From contig NZ_LMOL01000018.1 in assembly GCF_001424565.1 (NCBI RefSeq), forward strand, positions 702-64,701: a stretch of DNA of 64,000 nt, in the 5' to 3' direction. The position numbers were made by a program, and so were the translations under genes. The notes under the pieces were generated by a model that was given only the letters and a program-made list of their open reading frames with translations, was not told where the DNA came from and searched no databases. This stretch comes from Arthrobacter sp. Leaf141. GTDB taxonomy: Bacteria; Actinomycetota; Actinomycetes; Actinomycetales; Micrococcaceae. Positions 1-7,083 of the stretch are shown here, one piece after another (the stretch's first letter is position 1; each line of letters starts with the position of its first letter).

Positions 1-108
1 ATCCTTTCTGCCAGCGAAAGCAGCACCTGCCCGTTCGTTGGGTGTTGGGCTGCCGGACGGGTCAATGGGTGCGGGAGCCGCAACATCGGTCCACTGGTTC
101 TCAGTCAT
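1..108 (-). CDS. hypothetical protein, N-terminal fragment
   Basis: An open frame runs from an ATG at 108 off the left edge, so only the first 36 codons are visible. The N-terminus reads MTENQWTDVAAPAPIDPSG and continues as a Pro/Ala/Gly-rich, probably disordered stretch. A purine-rich AGAGAG lies about 5 nt upstream of the ATG and supports the start. There is no signal peptide or transmembrane segment in the visible part. I do not recognise the family. The 266 bp upstream carry two inverted repeats, which suggests that this gene is regulated. Confidence 0.5.
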   Translation of the reverse strand, partial: MTENQWTDVAAPAPIDPSGSPTPNERAGAAFAGRKD

Positions 109-161
109 GATCGCTCTCTTTCGGAAGTTGCAGCGGGTGCAGAACACACTGCCCACCGCGT

Positions 162-210
162 TTAGTAAGCATGGTTACTAATCAGATACTAAGCACACTT
201 GCTATCAAGT
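162..210. promoter_or_regulatory. two inverted repeats, candidate operators
   Basis: TTAGTAA (162-168), a 6-nt spacer and TTACTAA (175-181) form a perfect 7-bp palindrome of the size bound by MarR/TetR dimers. A second one, ACTTG (197-201), CTAT, CAAGT (206-210), lies 15 bp further on. Both are in the 109-374 gap upstream of the leftward gene starting at 108. I could not fix a convincing -10/-35 pair. The cognate regulator is not obvious in the window and may lie to the left. Confidence 0.45.
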
Positions 211-374
211 CCGCAAGACTTTTCTTTAGGGACGTCGTGGGGTGGAGAGGTTCGGAGCGGCGGCGCTGGAAGCGCAGAATGTGCTGCCTGCCGCACCTAC
301 CCGGCCGCCCTGATCCGCGTTCGCTGATCTCCTGGGCGGCACGTCCTGCGAGGTTGTGGATCAGTTGTGGAGAT

Positions 375-752
375 TCACGTTTGGGTGCCGTAGATGAATC
401 TCTTTGCGTGGTCGACTGCTTTGCGGAATGCGTCGTTGCGGAGGGTGATCTGTTCTTCGGAGTTTGTTGCGCCGGCCTCGGTGTAGGCAGTGTGTCCGGG
501 GCGCAAGACCCAGATGTCGCCGGTGGGAGGCAGGTAGAAGACGCCGAAGGATCGGTGCTGGGGGTTCTCGGTCCAGACAGGGACGACCGCGACTGCCGCG
601 CCGGTGTCGGGGTTAATCCACTGGGCGCGGGGGAGCGGTTCTTCGTGGACTTCCGGGTCCAGGAACGGGGCTGTTCCCTTACCCCAGCGTTGTTCAAAGC
701 GTTCGTAGAAGGCTGGGAGCAGGTTCTCGTTATAGGGATGCCAGGCGCTCAT
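375..752 (-). CDS. hypothetical protein, 125 aa
   Basis: A complete 125-residue soluble protein. It starts at an ATG (752) preceded by an AAAGGG ribosome site and stops at 375. The sequence is rich in Trp, Tyr and Phe near its start (MSAWHPYNENLLPAFYERFE) and has no signal peptide, membrane segment or catalytic motif that I recognise. It lies downstream of hsp20 on the same strand, but a 168-bp gap with a strong hairpin (826-862) argues for a separate transcript. Coding is supported by start context and by a composition that reads as a normal folded protein. Function unknown. Confidence 0.6.
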   Translation of the reverse strand: MSAWHPYNENLLPAFYERFEQRWGKGTAPFLDPEVHEEPLPRAQWINPDTGAAVAVVPVWTENPQHRSFGVFYLPPTGDIWVLRPGHTAYTEAGATNSEEQITLRNDAFRKAVDHAKRFIYGTQT

Positions 753-825
753 TGGTGCCCTTTCGCCTTGTTGCAGACCAGGCCGGCATTAATCCAGCAT
801 CGTGCCACCCGGTTCAGTAAGAGGA

Positions 826-862
826 GTGATGATCCCCGGTGTTTGGCGCCGGGGATCATCAC
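826..862 (-). terminator. hairpin downstream of hsp20
   Basis: Fourteen bases at 826-839 (GTGATGATCCCCGG) are the exact reverse complement of 849-862, with a 9-nt loop. The hairpin sits 59 bp beyond the stop of the leftward hsp20. It has no strong U-tract on either side, so it may be a weak or actinobacterial-type terminator or an mRNA-stabilising structure. Confidence 0.55.
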
Positions 863-920
863 GGGGAGTTGGCCTCGGGACCGCGCATGCAGCGCATTCC
901 GTGGTCCCCTCACGGTGGGG

Positions 921-1346
921 TTAAGCGCTGATTTCCTGGCGCTGATTGGACTCGGAGGCGATTTCGATGCGGCGGGGCTTGGCTTTCTCGGCCACGGGGA
1001 TCCGCAACGTAAGTACCCCGGCGTCATAGGCTGCTTTTACGGCATCGGTGTCCAGCGCCTCACCGAGGATCAGTTGGCGGCTGAACACGCCGCGGGGACG
1101 TTCGGCCGCTATCAGCTCGGTTTTCGCATCGGCAGGGTCTGTCCGCTCCGCCCGGACTGTCAGGACGTTGCGTTCGATGTCGATGTCCACCGAATCGACG
1201 GCTACTCCAGGAAGGTCGAAGGCGACGACGAATTCTTCCCCGTCCTGCCAGGCGTCCATCGGCATCGGTGTGGGCCGGGCAGTGGTACCTAGGACCTGCT
1301 GGGCAAGCCGGTCGAGCTCGCGGAACGGGTCGGTACGCATCAGCAT
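921..1346 (-). CDS. Hsp20 family small heat shock protein
   Basis: An ATP-independent holdase of the alpha-crystallin family, 141 aa, expected to be cytoplasmic and oligomeric. The alpha-crystallin domain spans about residues 30-125. It includes the A-x-x-x-GVLTL signature near the C-terminal side ([13 protein letters not shown]), followed by an I-x-I type tail (RRIEIA). The ATG at 1346 has an AGGAG site 10 nt upstream; a second ATG two codons later is possible. It is divergent from an HspR-like MerR gene, with a 7-N7-7 palindrome between them, so heat or stress repression by that regulator is likely. Function is confident; regulation is inferred. Confidence 0.9.
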   Translation of the reverse strand: MLMRTDPFRELDRLAQQVLGTTARPTPMPMDAWQDGEEFVVAFDLPGVAVDSVDIDIERNVLTVRAERTDPADAKTELIAAERPRGVFSRQLILGEALDTDAVKAAYDAGVLTLRIPVAEKAKPRRIEIASESNQRQEISA

Positions 1347-1409
1347 TGTTTTCTCACTCCTTGCAATCGTTTTTTGATCTCAGCTACCAGTCCAACTATC
1401 TGTCGTGGC

Positions 1410-1430
1410 TGGTATAGATTTTTTATACCA
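1410..1430. promoter_or_regulatory. 7-N7-7 palindrome between hsp20 and merR
   Basis: TGGTATA (1410-1416), a 7-nt T-rich spacer and TATACCA (1424-1430) form a perfect inverted repeat. The arm and spacer lengths match the HAIR element bound by HspR (CTTGAGT-N7-ACTCAAG), but the arm sequence is different. It lies in the 135-bp gap between the divergent hsp20 and MerR genes, so one site could serve both. Confidence 0.6.
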
Positions 1431-1481
1431 CTGGGTGAGAAACTGGATCAAGGTCATTTTGGGATTTTTTGGAGGTTTTTG

Positions 1482-1787
1482 GTGGCAGTGGGTCCAGCGA
1501 AGAGCGCCCCGGTCTATGCGATCTCAGTTGCGGCTGAGTTGGTGGGAACGGGGCAGCAGAACCTTCGGTTGTATGAGCGCAAGGGCCTGCTCGAGCCGGG
1601 CCGCACCCGCGGTGGTACGCGCCGTTACAGCGAGAATGACCTTGAGACCCTGCGCCGGATCGGCGTACTACTCGAAGAGGGGCTCAACCTGGCCGGCATC
1701 CGACTGGTCCTTGAACTCGAGGCCATGAACAGGCATCTGGAGCATAAGTTGGCCGCCGCACGGTCCGCCGGGTACCGCCGCGACTGA
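1482..1787 (+). CDS. MerR/HspR-like heat shock regulator
   Basis: A 101-residue DNA-binding protein. The N-terminal winged HTH contains the motif [10 protein letters not shown] and ends in a short helical region ([22 protein letters not shown]), the layout of HspR repressors. The start chosen is GTG at 1482, six bases after a perfect GGAGG (1471-1475); an upstream in-frame ATG at 1374 would add residues that do not look like protein and would cover the palindrome. It lacks a long effector domain, as expected for HspR rather than a metal- or drug-sensing MerR. It probably represses itself and hsp20 through 1410-1430. Confidence 0.8.
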   Translation: MAVGPAKSAPVYAISVAAELVGTGQQNLRLYERKGLLEPGRTRGGTRRYSENDLETLRRIGVLLEEGLNLAGIRLVLELEAMNRHLEHKLAAARSAGYRRD

Positions 1788-1861
1788 CCGGGTGAAGTAG
1801 CTCTTTTGGCCCCTTCAGTTGCCACGTTTATCCAGAGGTGTCGGAGTACTACAGTTAGTGC

Positions 1862-2902
1862 ATGGCTACCAGCCGCAATCCGCTTGAAGACCTGCGTGGG
1901 ACCATCGGCCACCTGGCCGATCAGCTCAGGCTGTCCGGTTCAGAGCGCGTCGACGACTTGGTCGGCGACTTAATGGGTTCGAGGCCTGGCCCGGCCCGGC
2001 CACTGGCCGAGGTGCAGGCCGAGCTCGATTTACTCGTGGGCCTGGAGACCGTCAAGGAACAAGTTCGCGCCCTCGTCGCGCTGCTCCGGGTCCAGGCCCG
2101 CCGCAAAGCACATGGCCTCCCGGAGGTGGCCACATCACAGCATCTGGTTTTTCTGGGAAATCCGGGCACGGGCAAAACCACCGTGGCGCGGCTCCTTGCC
2201 GAGATGTACCGCGCGGTCGGTCTGCTGCAGAAAGGCCACCTGGTCGAAGTCGACCGTTCGGGCCTGGTGGGGCAATACGTTGGCGAAACCGCTGTGAAGA
2301 CCGATCGGGTGATCCGGCGTGCGTTAGATGGAGTGCTGTTCATTGACGAGGCCTATGCGCTGGCCCCGGAGGACGGCAGGATGGACTTCGGCCCCGAAGC
2401 GATCGAGGTCCTGCTCAAGCGGATGGAGGACCACCGGCACCGACTGGTGGTCATCGTGGCCGGGTACCCGCGGCTCATGGAGTCTTTCCTGCTCTCGAAC
2501 CCCGGACTACGCTCCCGGTTCGCCCGCGAGATCACATTCCCCGACTACTCGGTGGAAGCACTCCAGACGATCTTCCACCAGATGCTGGCCCAGCACGAGT
2601 ACATGCTGGAGCCCGGTGCCGAGCAGATGCTGCGCCGCATCCTCACCGGGCTTCACGCGGGCGAAGACTCCGGTAACGCACGGTTTGCCCGCACGCTGTT
2701 CGAGCAGGCGCTTAACCGCCAGGCGCTCCGGCTCTCGCTCGACGAGGAACGAAGTCTCGACGCGCTCGATCGTGAGGCCGTCATGACGCTGACCGCGGAC
2801 GACATCGTGGGCGCCGCGGTGGCGTTGGGCGAAGTGCCGGAGCCGGAAACGCCGCCGGAACCGGAGCCGGAGCAGTCGCGCTGGTGGCGCTGGCTGGTCT
2901 GA
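1862..2902 (+). CDS. AAA+ ATPase of the CbbX/SpoVK type
   Basis: A 346-residue AAA+ ATPase. Walker A is GNPGTGKTT (Lys105) and Walker B is LFIDEAYAL (Asp162-Glu163); a pore-loop-like GLVGQYVGET lies between them. A conserved VGLETVKEQV segment precedes the ATPase core, typical of the CbbX/SpoVK/EccA C-terminal family. Members remodel protein complexes such as Rubisco or the ESX secretion apparatus. No Rubisco or ESX gene lies nearby, so the client is unknown. The C-terminus is a Pro/Glu-rich tail ending in WWRWLV. It follows the MerR gene by 74 bp in the same direction and may belong to the same stress unit. Confidence 0.85.
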   Translation: MATSRNPLEDLRGTIGHLADQLRLSGSERVDDLVGDLMGSRPGPARPLAEVQAELDLLVGLETVKEQVRALVALLRVQARRKAHGLPEVATSQHLVFLGNPGTGKTTVARLLAEMYRAVGLLQKGHLVEVDRSGLVGQYVGETAVKTDRVIRRALDGVLFIDEAYALAPEDGRMDFGPEAIEVLLKRMEDHRHRLVVIVAGYPRLMESFLLSNPGLRSRFAREITFPDYSVEALQTIFHQMLAQHEYMLEPGAEQMLRRILTGLHAGEDSGNARFARTLFEQALNRQALRLSLDEERSLDALDREAVMTLTADDIVGAAVALGEVPEPETPPEPEPEQSRWWRWLV

Positions 2903-3058
2903 GGTTGAACCGGATATCCGGCTGACATTTTTCGGGCAGCACGTCGCGTCTGGACCCGCCGGCTGGCCGACTCTCCTTCCGCCAACCAGGGAGAACATAC
3001 GTTTGAGCATCAGGACAGGCGCACATGACCGGCCTGGCGCAACAGTTTGCAAGGGAAC

Positions 3059-4174
3059 TTACTCTTCCTTTCCGGCCGAAAGCTTCTGTCCCGGGAGCCC
3101 GGTCGCGCGGGCAAGGTGCCCCACGACAAAGGCAGCATCGCGGTCAACTCCGCCGATGAGTCCCGAGGTCAGTGCGTACTGGAACGGCATGCCCGCGAAG
3201 TACAGTCCGGGTAGTTCCGGCACGACGCCGCGGCGCGTGACCGGCCAGCCCCCCTCCGTCACCGGGAGTCCCTCGATCCAACCCAGCGACGCCCGGTAAC
3301 CAGTGGCCCAGATAAGGGTTCTCACGCCCACCGTTTCGGCGCTGGCCGATGTGTCGCCGTCGAACGTGGGCTGCCCGTCCATGGTGCCCGAGAGGCGCGG
3401 CAGCCGCACTACGCCAGCGCGGTCCAGGTCTTTAACGGAGATCCGGATGAGGGGTGCCCCGCGCTTGTGGAAGTTGGCGGCCACCTTGCGGCCGGCGGGA
3501 GACCCGGTGGTGAGCGCCGAATGGATGAACCGCCAGTAAGCGTCTCCGGCGTATCGCAGCACGGGGTCAGGAATATGCGGGGTGGGCCGGCCGGCGATGA
3601 AAGTCCGGTGGGTGGCTGCCAACTCCCTGGCAATTTCAGCTCCCGAAGTTCCGGCACCCACGACCAGGACGTCGCCTTCGGGCAGATCGGTTGGGCGGCG
3701 GTACTGCGAACTGTGCAACTGGCTGATGCCGGGGTTGATGTCTTTAGACGCAGCAGGGATCCGGGGGAGGGTGTTGGCGCCGGCAGCGACAATAATGTTA
3801 CGTGCCCGCAGTGTGCCCGAGTCGGTGGCAACGTCGAAACCGTCGTCCATCCGACGGACAGTGGTGACGTGAGTGTCTGTCCGCACGGGCAGGTTGAAGT
3901 GTTCGGCGTAGCCTTCGAGATAGGCGGCGACTTCCTCTTTGGCCGGGAAGGTGTTCCTGCCGGCGGGGAAGGGAAGCCCTGGCAAACCGTCATGCTGTGC
4001 TGGCGTGAAAAGCCGCAGCGAGTCCCACCGGCTCCGCCACTGGTCGCCCACCCGGCCCGCGCTTTCCAGAATGGCGAAGCGGAGTTTCCTGCCAGTCAGG
4101 TGGTATCCGGCCGCAAGCCCGGCTTGACCGGCTCCGATGACTAATGCATCGAACACATGATCTTCCTCGCTCAT
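3059..4174 (-). CDS. FAD/NAD(P)-dependent flavoprotein monooxygenase
   Basis: A 371-residue class B-type flavoprotein. An N-terminal FAD dinucleotide site (VIGAGQAGLAAGY) and a second NAD(P)H site (VVGAGTSGAEIARELA) lie in two Rossmann modules, with a Trp/Arg-rich RVGDQWRSRWDSLRLF segment between them. This matches the putative flavin-containing monooxygenase/CzcO-like family; the substrate cannot be told. The start at 4174 follows a GAGGAAG site by 5 nt and is preferred over an upstream in-frame ATG at 4198. It is divergent from a TetR gene, with a 9-bp inverted repeat between them, so it is probably the repressed target. Confidence 0.85.
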   Translation of the reverse strand: MSEEDHVFDALVIGAGQAGLAAGYHLTGRKLRFAILESAGRVGDQWRSRWDSLRLFTPAQHDGLPGLPFPAGRNTFPAKEEVAAYLEGYAEHFNLPVRTDTHVTTVRRMDDGFDVATDSGTLRARNIIVAAGANTLPRIPAASKDINPGISQLHSSQYRRPTDLPEGDVLVVGAGTSGAEIARELAATHRTFIAGRPTPHIPDPVLRYAGDAYWRFIHSALTTGSPAGRKVAANFHKRGAPLIRISVKDLDRAGVVRLPRLSGTMDGQPTFDGDTSASAETVGVRTLIWATGYRASLGWIEGLPVTEGGWPVTRRGVVPELPGLYFAGMPFQYALTSGLIGGVDRDAAFVVGHLARATGLPGQKLSAGKEE

Positions 4175-4209
4175 GAGAACTTCCTCAACCCTGATCACGG
4201 ATCATCCTT

Positions 4210-4253
4210 ATTAGACTAGAGTACCGTTCCAATGAGTAGAGCGATAGTCTAAT
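4210..4253. promoter_or_regulatory. TetR-type operator overlapping two divergent -10 boxes
   Basis: ATTAGACTA (4210-4218) and TAGTCTAAT (4245-4253) are exact reverse complements separated by 26 nt. Each arm contains TAGTCT, a TAnnnT-type -10 box facing outwards. The rightward one (4245-4250) ends 6 nt before the tetR ATG, predicting a leaderless or near-leaderless tetR mRNA. The leftward one (4217-4212) would start transcription near 4205 for the monooxygenase. Repressor bound to the arms would block both promoters. Confidence 0.6.
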
Positions 4254-4256
4254 GAG

Positions 4257-4937
4257 ATGTCGAATGCAGCAAAAGCAACAGCGTCCGGGGCGCCCGCTCC
4301 CAAAGCTTCAACCGTGCGTTCTGCGCAGCCCAAACCGACCCGGCGGGCGACCCAGGCTGCCGAGACCCGCGCCCATATCGTTGCCACGGCCGGTTGGCTC
4401 TTCGATGCAAACGGCTATGTCCGCACCACCATAGAATCCGTTGCCATTGAAGCTGGCGTTGCGCTGCAGACGGTCTACAACTCGGTGGGAAACAAGGCGG
4501 CCCTGCTCTCTGCGGTGTTGGATGCAGCAGCTGCGGGGCCCGGCACCAGGCAAGTGCTGGAGCTGATGCAGGAACGCACACAGAGCGCACCCGACTTGGA
4601 GTCGTTGACAGGCGTGCTGGCGGACTGGTTCGTCGAAGTGAACCAGCGCACTGGCCGCATAGTGGATGTGATCTCCCAGGCGGCCGCCGTCGACCCGGAA
4701 GTTGCCAATCTGGAGGAACGCCGCGCCCTTCAGCGGTTGGAGCGGTACAACATGGCGGCCGCCGCTGCCCGCGAGCGGGGCGGCCTCACCTCCGGCATGA
4801 CCAACGGCGAGGCAGCTGCCGCCATCTGGTCATTGGGACATCCACGCACGTTCCAGGCACTGGTGGAATCCTCGGGGTGGACCGTTGGGGCCTATCGCAG
4901 CTGGATTCTGCGGGCGTTGTCCGCTGCCCTCGCCTAG
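4257..4937 (+). CDS. TetR family transcriptional regulator
   Basis: A 226-residue regulator. The TetR HTH covers about residues 30-80 (TRAHIVATAGWLFDANGY, then AIEAGVALQTVYNSVGNKAALL), after an Ala/Pro-rich N-terminal extension, and is followed by an all-helical ligand domain. It is divergent from the flavin monooxygenase and shares the 4210-4253 inverted repeat. No Shine-Dalgarno sequence precedes the ATG; a -10-like TAGTCT ends 6 nt before it, which suggests a leaderless transcript. Ligand unknown; it probably represses the neighbouring monooxygenase and itself. Confidence 0.85.
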   Translation: MSNAAKATASGAPAPKASTVRSAQPKPTRRATQAAETRAHIVATAGWLFDANGYVRTTIESVAIEAGVALQTVYNSVGNKAALLSAVLDAAAAGPGTRQVLELMQERTQSAPDLESLTGVLADWFVEVNQRTGRIVDVISQAAAVDPEVANLEERRALQRLERYNMAAAAARERGGLTSGMTNGEAAAAIWSLGHPRTFQALVESSGWTVGAYRSWILRALSAALA

Positions 4938-5023
4938 CTGGGCGGGCTTCACCCGTCATGCGATTCATCTGATTGCTCGCAGCAGTCCTTGCCCGTCCTT
5001 CCACCCGAACACGTCGGCGTTTA

Positions 5024-5037
5024 ACCAGTCCACTGGT
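5024..5037. promoter_or_regulatory. palindrome upstream of small cupin gene
   Basis: ACCAGT (5024-5029), CC, ACTGGT (5032-5037) is a perfect palindrome with a 2-nt centre. It overlaps the expected -35 position for a -10 box TATATT (5058-5063), which ends 6 nt before the ATG at 5070. It may be an operator of the cupin gene; the regulator is unknown. Confidence 0.4.
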
Positions 5038-5069
5038 CCGGGATGGCACCCAAGGCGTATATTCCGTCC

Positions 5070-5420
5070 ATGGCAGAAGATCCTGTGGAGACGAATCCGG
5101 GGAACTACCGGGTGGCCTTTGAAAACGAACGCGTCCGTGTGCTTGAGTACACCGACGCTCCCGGGCATGTGACGACTGAGCATGGCCACCCCGACAGCGT
5201 GATGATTACAGCCAGCGCCTTCAACCGCCGCATCTCCGCCAACGGAAACTCCGTTGATGTGGAGCTGCCCGCCGGCGTGGCGCGCTGGTTACCGGCGCAG
5301 CACCATTACGGGGAAAACATCGGAGGATCAGACACTCATGTGTTCTTTGTTGAGCTAAAGGACGCCGCGCCGCCGTCGACCGACGAAGTTGCGGATCAAT
5401 TGGGACCAGCCCACTCCTAG
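5070..5420 (+). CDS. small cupin-fold protein
   Basis: A 116-residue single-domain protein (MAEDPVETNPGNYRVAFENE). It resembles small cytoplasmic cupins, with a histidine pair in VTTEHGHPDSV, a Gly-rich turn and QHHYGEN late in the fold. These His/Glu residues could bind a metal, but no enzyme family can be assigned. ATG 5070 is chosen because TATATT lies 6 nt upstream, consistent with leaderless transcription; an upstream in-frame ATG at 5043 has no ribosome site either. It stands alone between a TetR gene and an SRPBCC gene. Confidence 0.7.
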   Translation: MAEDPVETNPGNYRVAFENERVRVLEYTDAPGHVTTEHGHPDSVMITASAFNRRISANGNSVDVELPAGVARWLPAQHHYGENIGGSDTHVFFVELKDAAPPSTDEVADQLGPAHS

Positions 5421-5483
5421 CTGCGGCGCTTCCGCGCAGGCCCCTCGACGCCGGGACAGGAATCCGTCTGTAAGGATGGACCC

Positions 5484-5963
5484 ATGAAACAAACCGTTCG
5501 GCAGCACCAGGAGTCCGTCATGGTCCAGGCGTCAACGGTGACGCTCTACGACCTGGTCTCAGACATCACCCGCACCGGCCAGTGGAGCCCGGTCTGCACG
5601 TCGTGTTGGTGGGATGATGACGTCAGCGCCGCCACGGTCGGTGCCTGGTTCACTGGGCGTAACGAGCTCCCGCACCGAACCTGGGAGACCCGCTCGCAGG
5701 TGGTGGCCGCCGATCGCGGCCACGAATTTGCCTGGATTGTGGGTGGCAAGTTTGTCCGCTGGGGGTTCACCCTGACACCAACGGGAACCGGGACAACCCT
5801 GACCGAGTCGTGGGAGTTCCTGCCAGCCGGGATCGCCATGTTTGAAGAGAAGTTCGGTGCCGGGGCGCCGGCCCAAATTGCTGACCGCACGAAGCAGGCC
5901 CTCGACGGCATTCCGATAACACTCAGAGAGATCAAGCGGATCGCCGAGTCCATCCGGCGATAG
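5484..5963 (+). CDS. SRPBCC (START-like) family protein
   Basis: A 159-residue helix-grip protein of the polyketide-cyclase/Bet v 1-like superfamily. It shows the family pattern: an N-terminal strand (VMVQASTVTLYDLVSDITRT), a Trp-rich early region, a central W-V-G-x-x-F segment and a long C-terminal helix with an Arg/Lys-rich end. It probably binds a hydrophobic ligand in the cytoplasm; no catalytic residue is apparent. An AAGGA-like site lies 8-12 nt before the ATG. It has 63 bp of spacing from the cupin gene and could be co-transcribed. Confidence 0.75.
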   Translation: MKQTVRQHQESVMVQASTVTLYDLVSDITRTGQWSPVCTSCWWDDDVSAATVGAWFTGRNELPHRTWETRSQVVAADRGHEFAWIVGGKFVRWGFTLTPTGTGTTLTESWEFLPAGIAMFEEKFGAGAPAQIADRTKQALDGIPITLREIKRIAESIRR

Positions 5964-5988
5964 TCCGGATGACCGGCATAGCCGGAGG

Positions 5989-6618
5989 TTACCCGAGGCT
6001 TACCGTCCTGGCAGGAGTGAAAGCCGGTATGTACACGCTGGAGCCAATGTACTTGGCCTGCAGGACGTGCTTGCCGTCTTTCAGGGATGCATATGTGTAG
6101 GCCGCCTGGCCGTTGACCGACTTCACCGGCGAGCCCACCTTGGTGTTCCAGTCATAAAATTGCACCCACCCCGCCGGGGTGGCCCCGCCAACAGCACATG
6201 ATTCGATCACAGCCTGGACCGCAACAGCAGTACCGGCCGGGATGTCACCGTGACGCGAAGAATGGAACTCAGCCTTCACCGCCCTTGGAACCGGCAACAC
6301 ACCGTAGGCCACTGGGGCGGATGTTGAGGAATGGTAGTTGGCGTAAGTGTCAACGAACTCGGCGGTGATGACGTGATTGCCTACGGCGAGGTCGCTGACG
6401 GTGAAGACCTGTTGCCAATTCGTCGTGATTGCCGGCGCGTCAACCTCAACGCCGTCGATCAGCAGACGGAAGCCAGCGGCTGAGTCGCCTGTTAGCGGTC
6501 CTGACGTCAGCGCCGTCGCCTTCGCTGTCACGAGGATTGGCTGGCCAAATACGGATGTTCCCGCTGATGCGTGGCGCTCACTGTGGAACTGGTGGACTTT
6601 ACAGGGGCGCAGTCGCAC
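5989..6618 (-). pseudogene. Ig-like (Big_3) repeat protein, broken 5' end
   Basis: The reading frame encodes two bacterial Ig-like repeats of the kind found in surface or secreted proteins. One begins at TSVFGQPILVTAKATAL and the other at HGDIPAGTAVAVQAVI; each ends in a G-x-H-x-x-A-x-Y/F-type strand. The nominal start (GTG 6618) has no ribosome site and no signal peptide. The expected beginning of the first repeat, VKSTSSTVSAT, is present just upstream but in another frame (about 6570-6600). Adding a single base near 6572 would join it to SAGTSVFGQ. I therefore read this as a frameshifted remnant of a longer cell-surface gene. Confidence 0.6.
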
Positions 6619-6862
6619 AGGTGCCGCTCATGGCGCGGGCCCATGGCTTGTCGATGGCCGCGAGGCCCAGGGTTGTGACGACGTTTTGGAGCATCCCCGC
6701 ACCAAACCACTGACGGATTGCCTCGTCGTTGTTGTCCAGGAGGTGCCCGACAAGTTCCACCTGCTTTGCATGGCAGCGACGAACCGCGTCGCCGACGAGT
6801 CGTTCGTCAGCGGCGCAGTTCGCGTGCATGAGGAAGAGGTCAGCGAGCGGCAGCGCCCGCAT
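6599..6862 (-). pseudogene. fragment of unidentified gene upstream of Ig-like remnant
   Basis: This frame has protein-like composition (LADLFLMHANCAADERLVG, then IRQWFGAGMLQNVVTTLG) and stays open upstream of its ATG to about 6960, where it reads through a Ser/Thr/Pro linker. It ends at a TAA directly before the VKSTSSTVSAT piece, which lies in another frame. One extra C near 6605 would fuse the two. It may be the N-terminal half of the same broken Ig-like gene or a separate relic. I do not recognise the domain. No ribosome site is seen at 6862. Confidence 0.3.
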
Positions 6863-7000
6863 CCGACCGAAGCCCGGCGCCGACGCCGTCGAGGGCGTGC
6901 TGTTCGACGAGGTCTGGGAAAGGAAGGGGGACAGAAGCCTGATCAGGGCGGCCGGGGGATTCCGACGGCCAGTGGCCTACTACGCTGCAAACGCTCTCTA

Positions 7001-7029
7001 TCGACAGACTGATACATCAGTAATATACT
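7001..7029 (+). promoter_or_regulatory. sigma70-type promoter with operator in the spacer
   Basis: A -35 box TCGACA (7001-7006), an exact 17-bp spacer and a -10 box TATACT (7024-7029) precede the aminotransferase operon. The spacer contains the palindrome ACTGAT-AC-ATCAGT (7008-7021). A repressor there would exclude RNA polymerase. A GntR-type factor would suit the short centre, but no regulator gene adjoins. Confidence 0.65.
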
Positions 7030-7083
7030 AGTCCGGGATCTTACGTGGACCCGTGTCCAGCTCGACGAGGAGTGAAACAGCAC

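Noticed and set aside
2910..2921. CCGGATATCCGG followed by a T-run as a terminator after the AAA+ gene.
   Set aside because: The palindrome has no loop and can form only a tiny stem; the T-run is short and offset, so I did not call it.
6377..7031. Plus-strand frames across the Ig-like remnant and aminotransferase leader.
   Set aside because: They have no ribosome sites, run antisense to the remnant and cover the promoter at 7001-7029.
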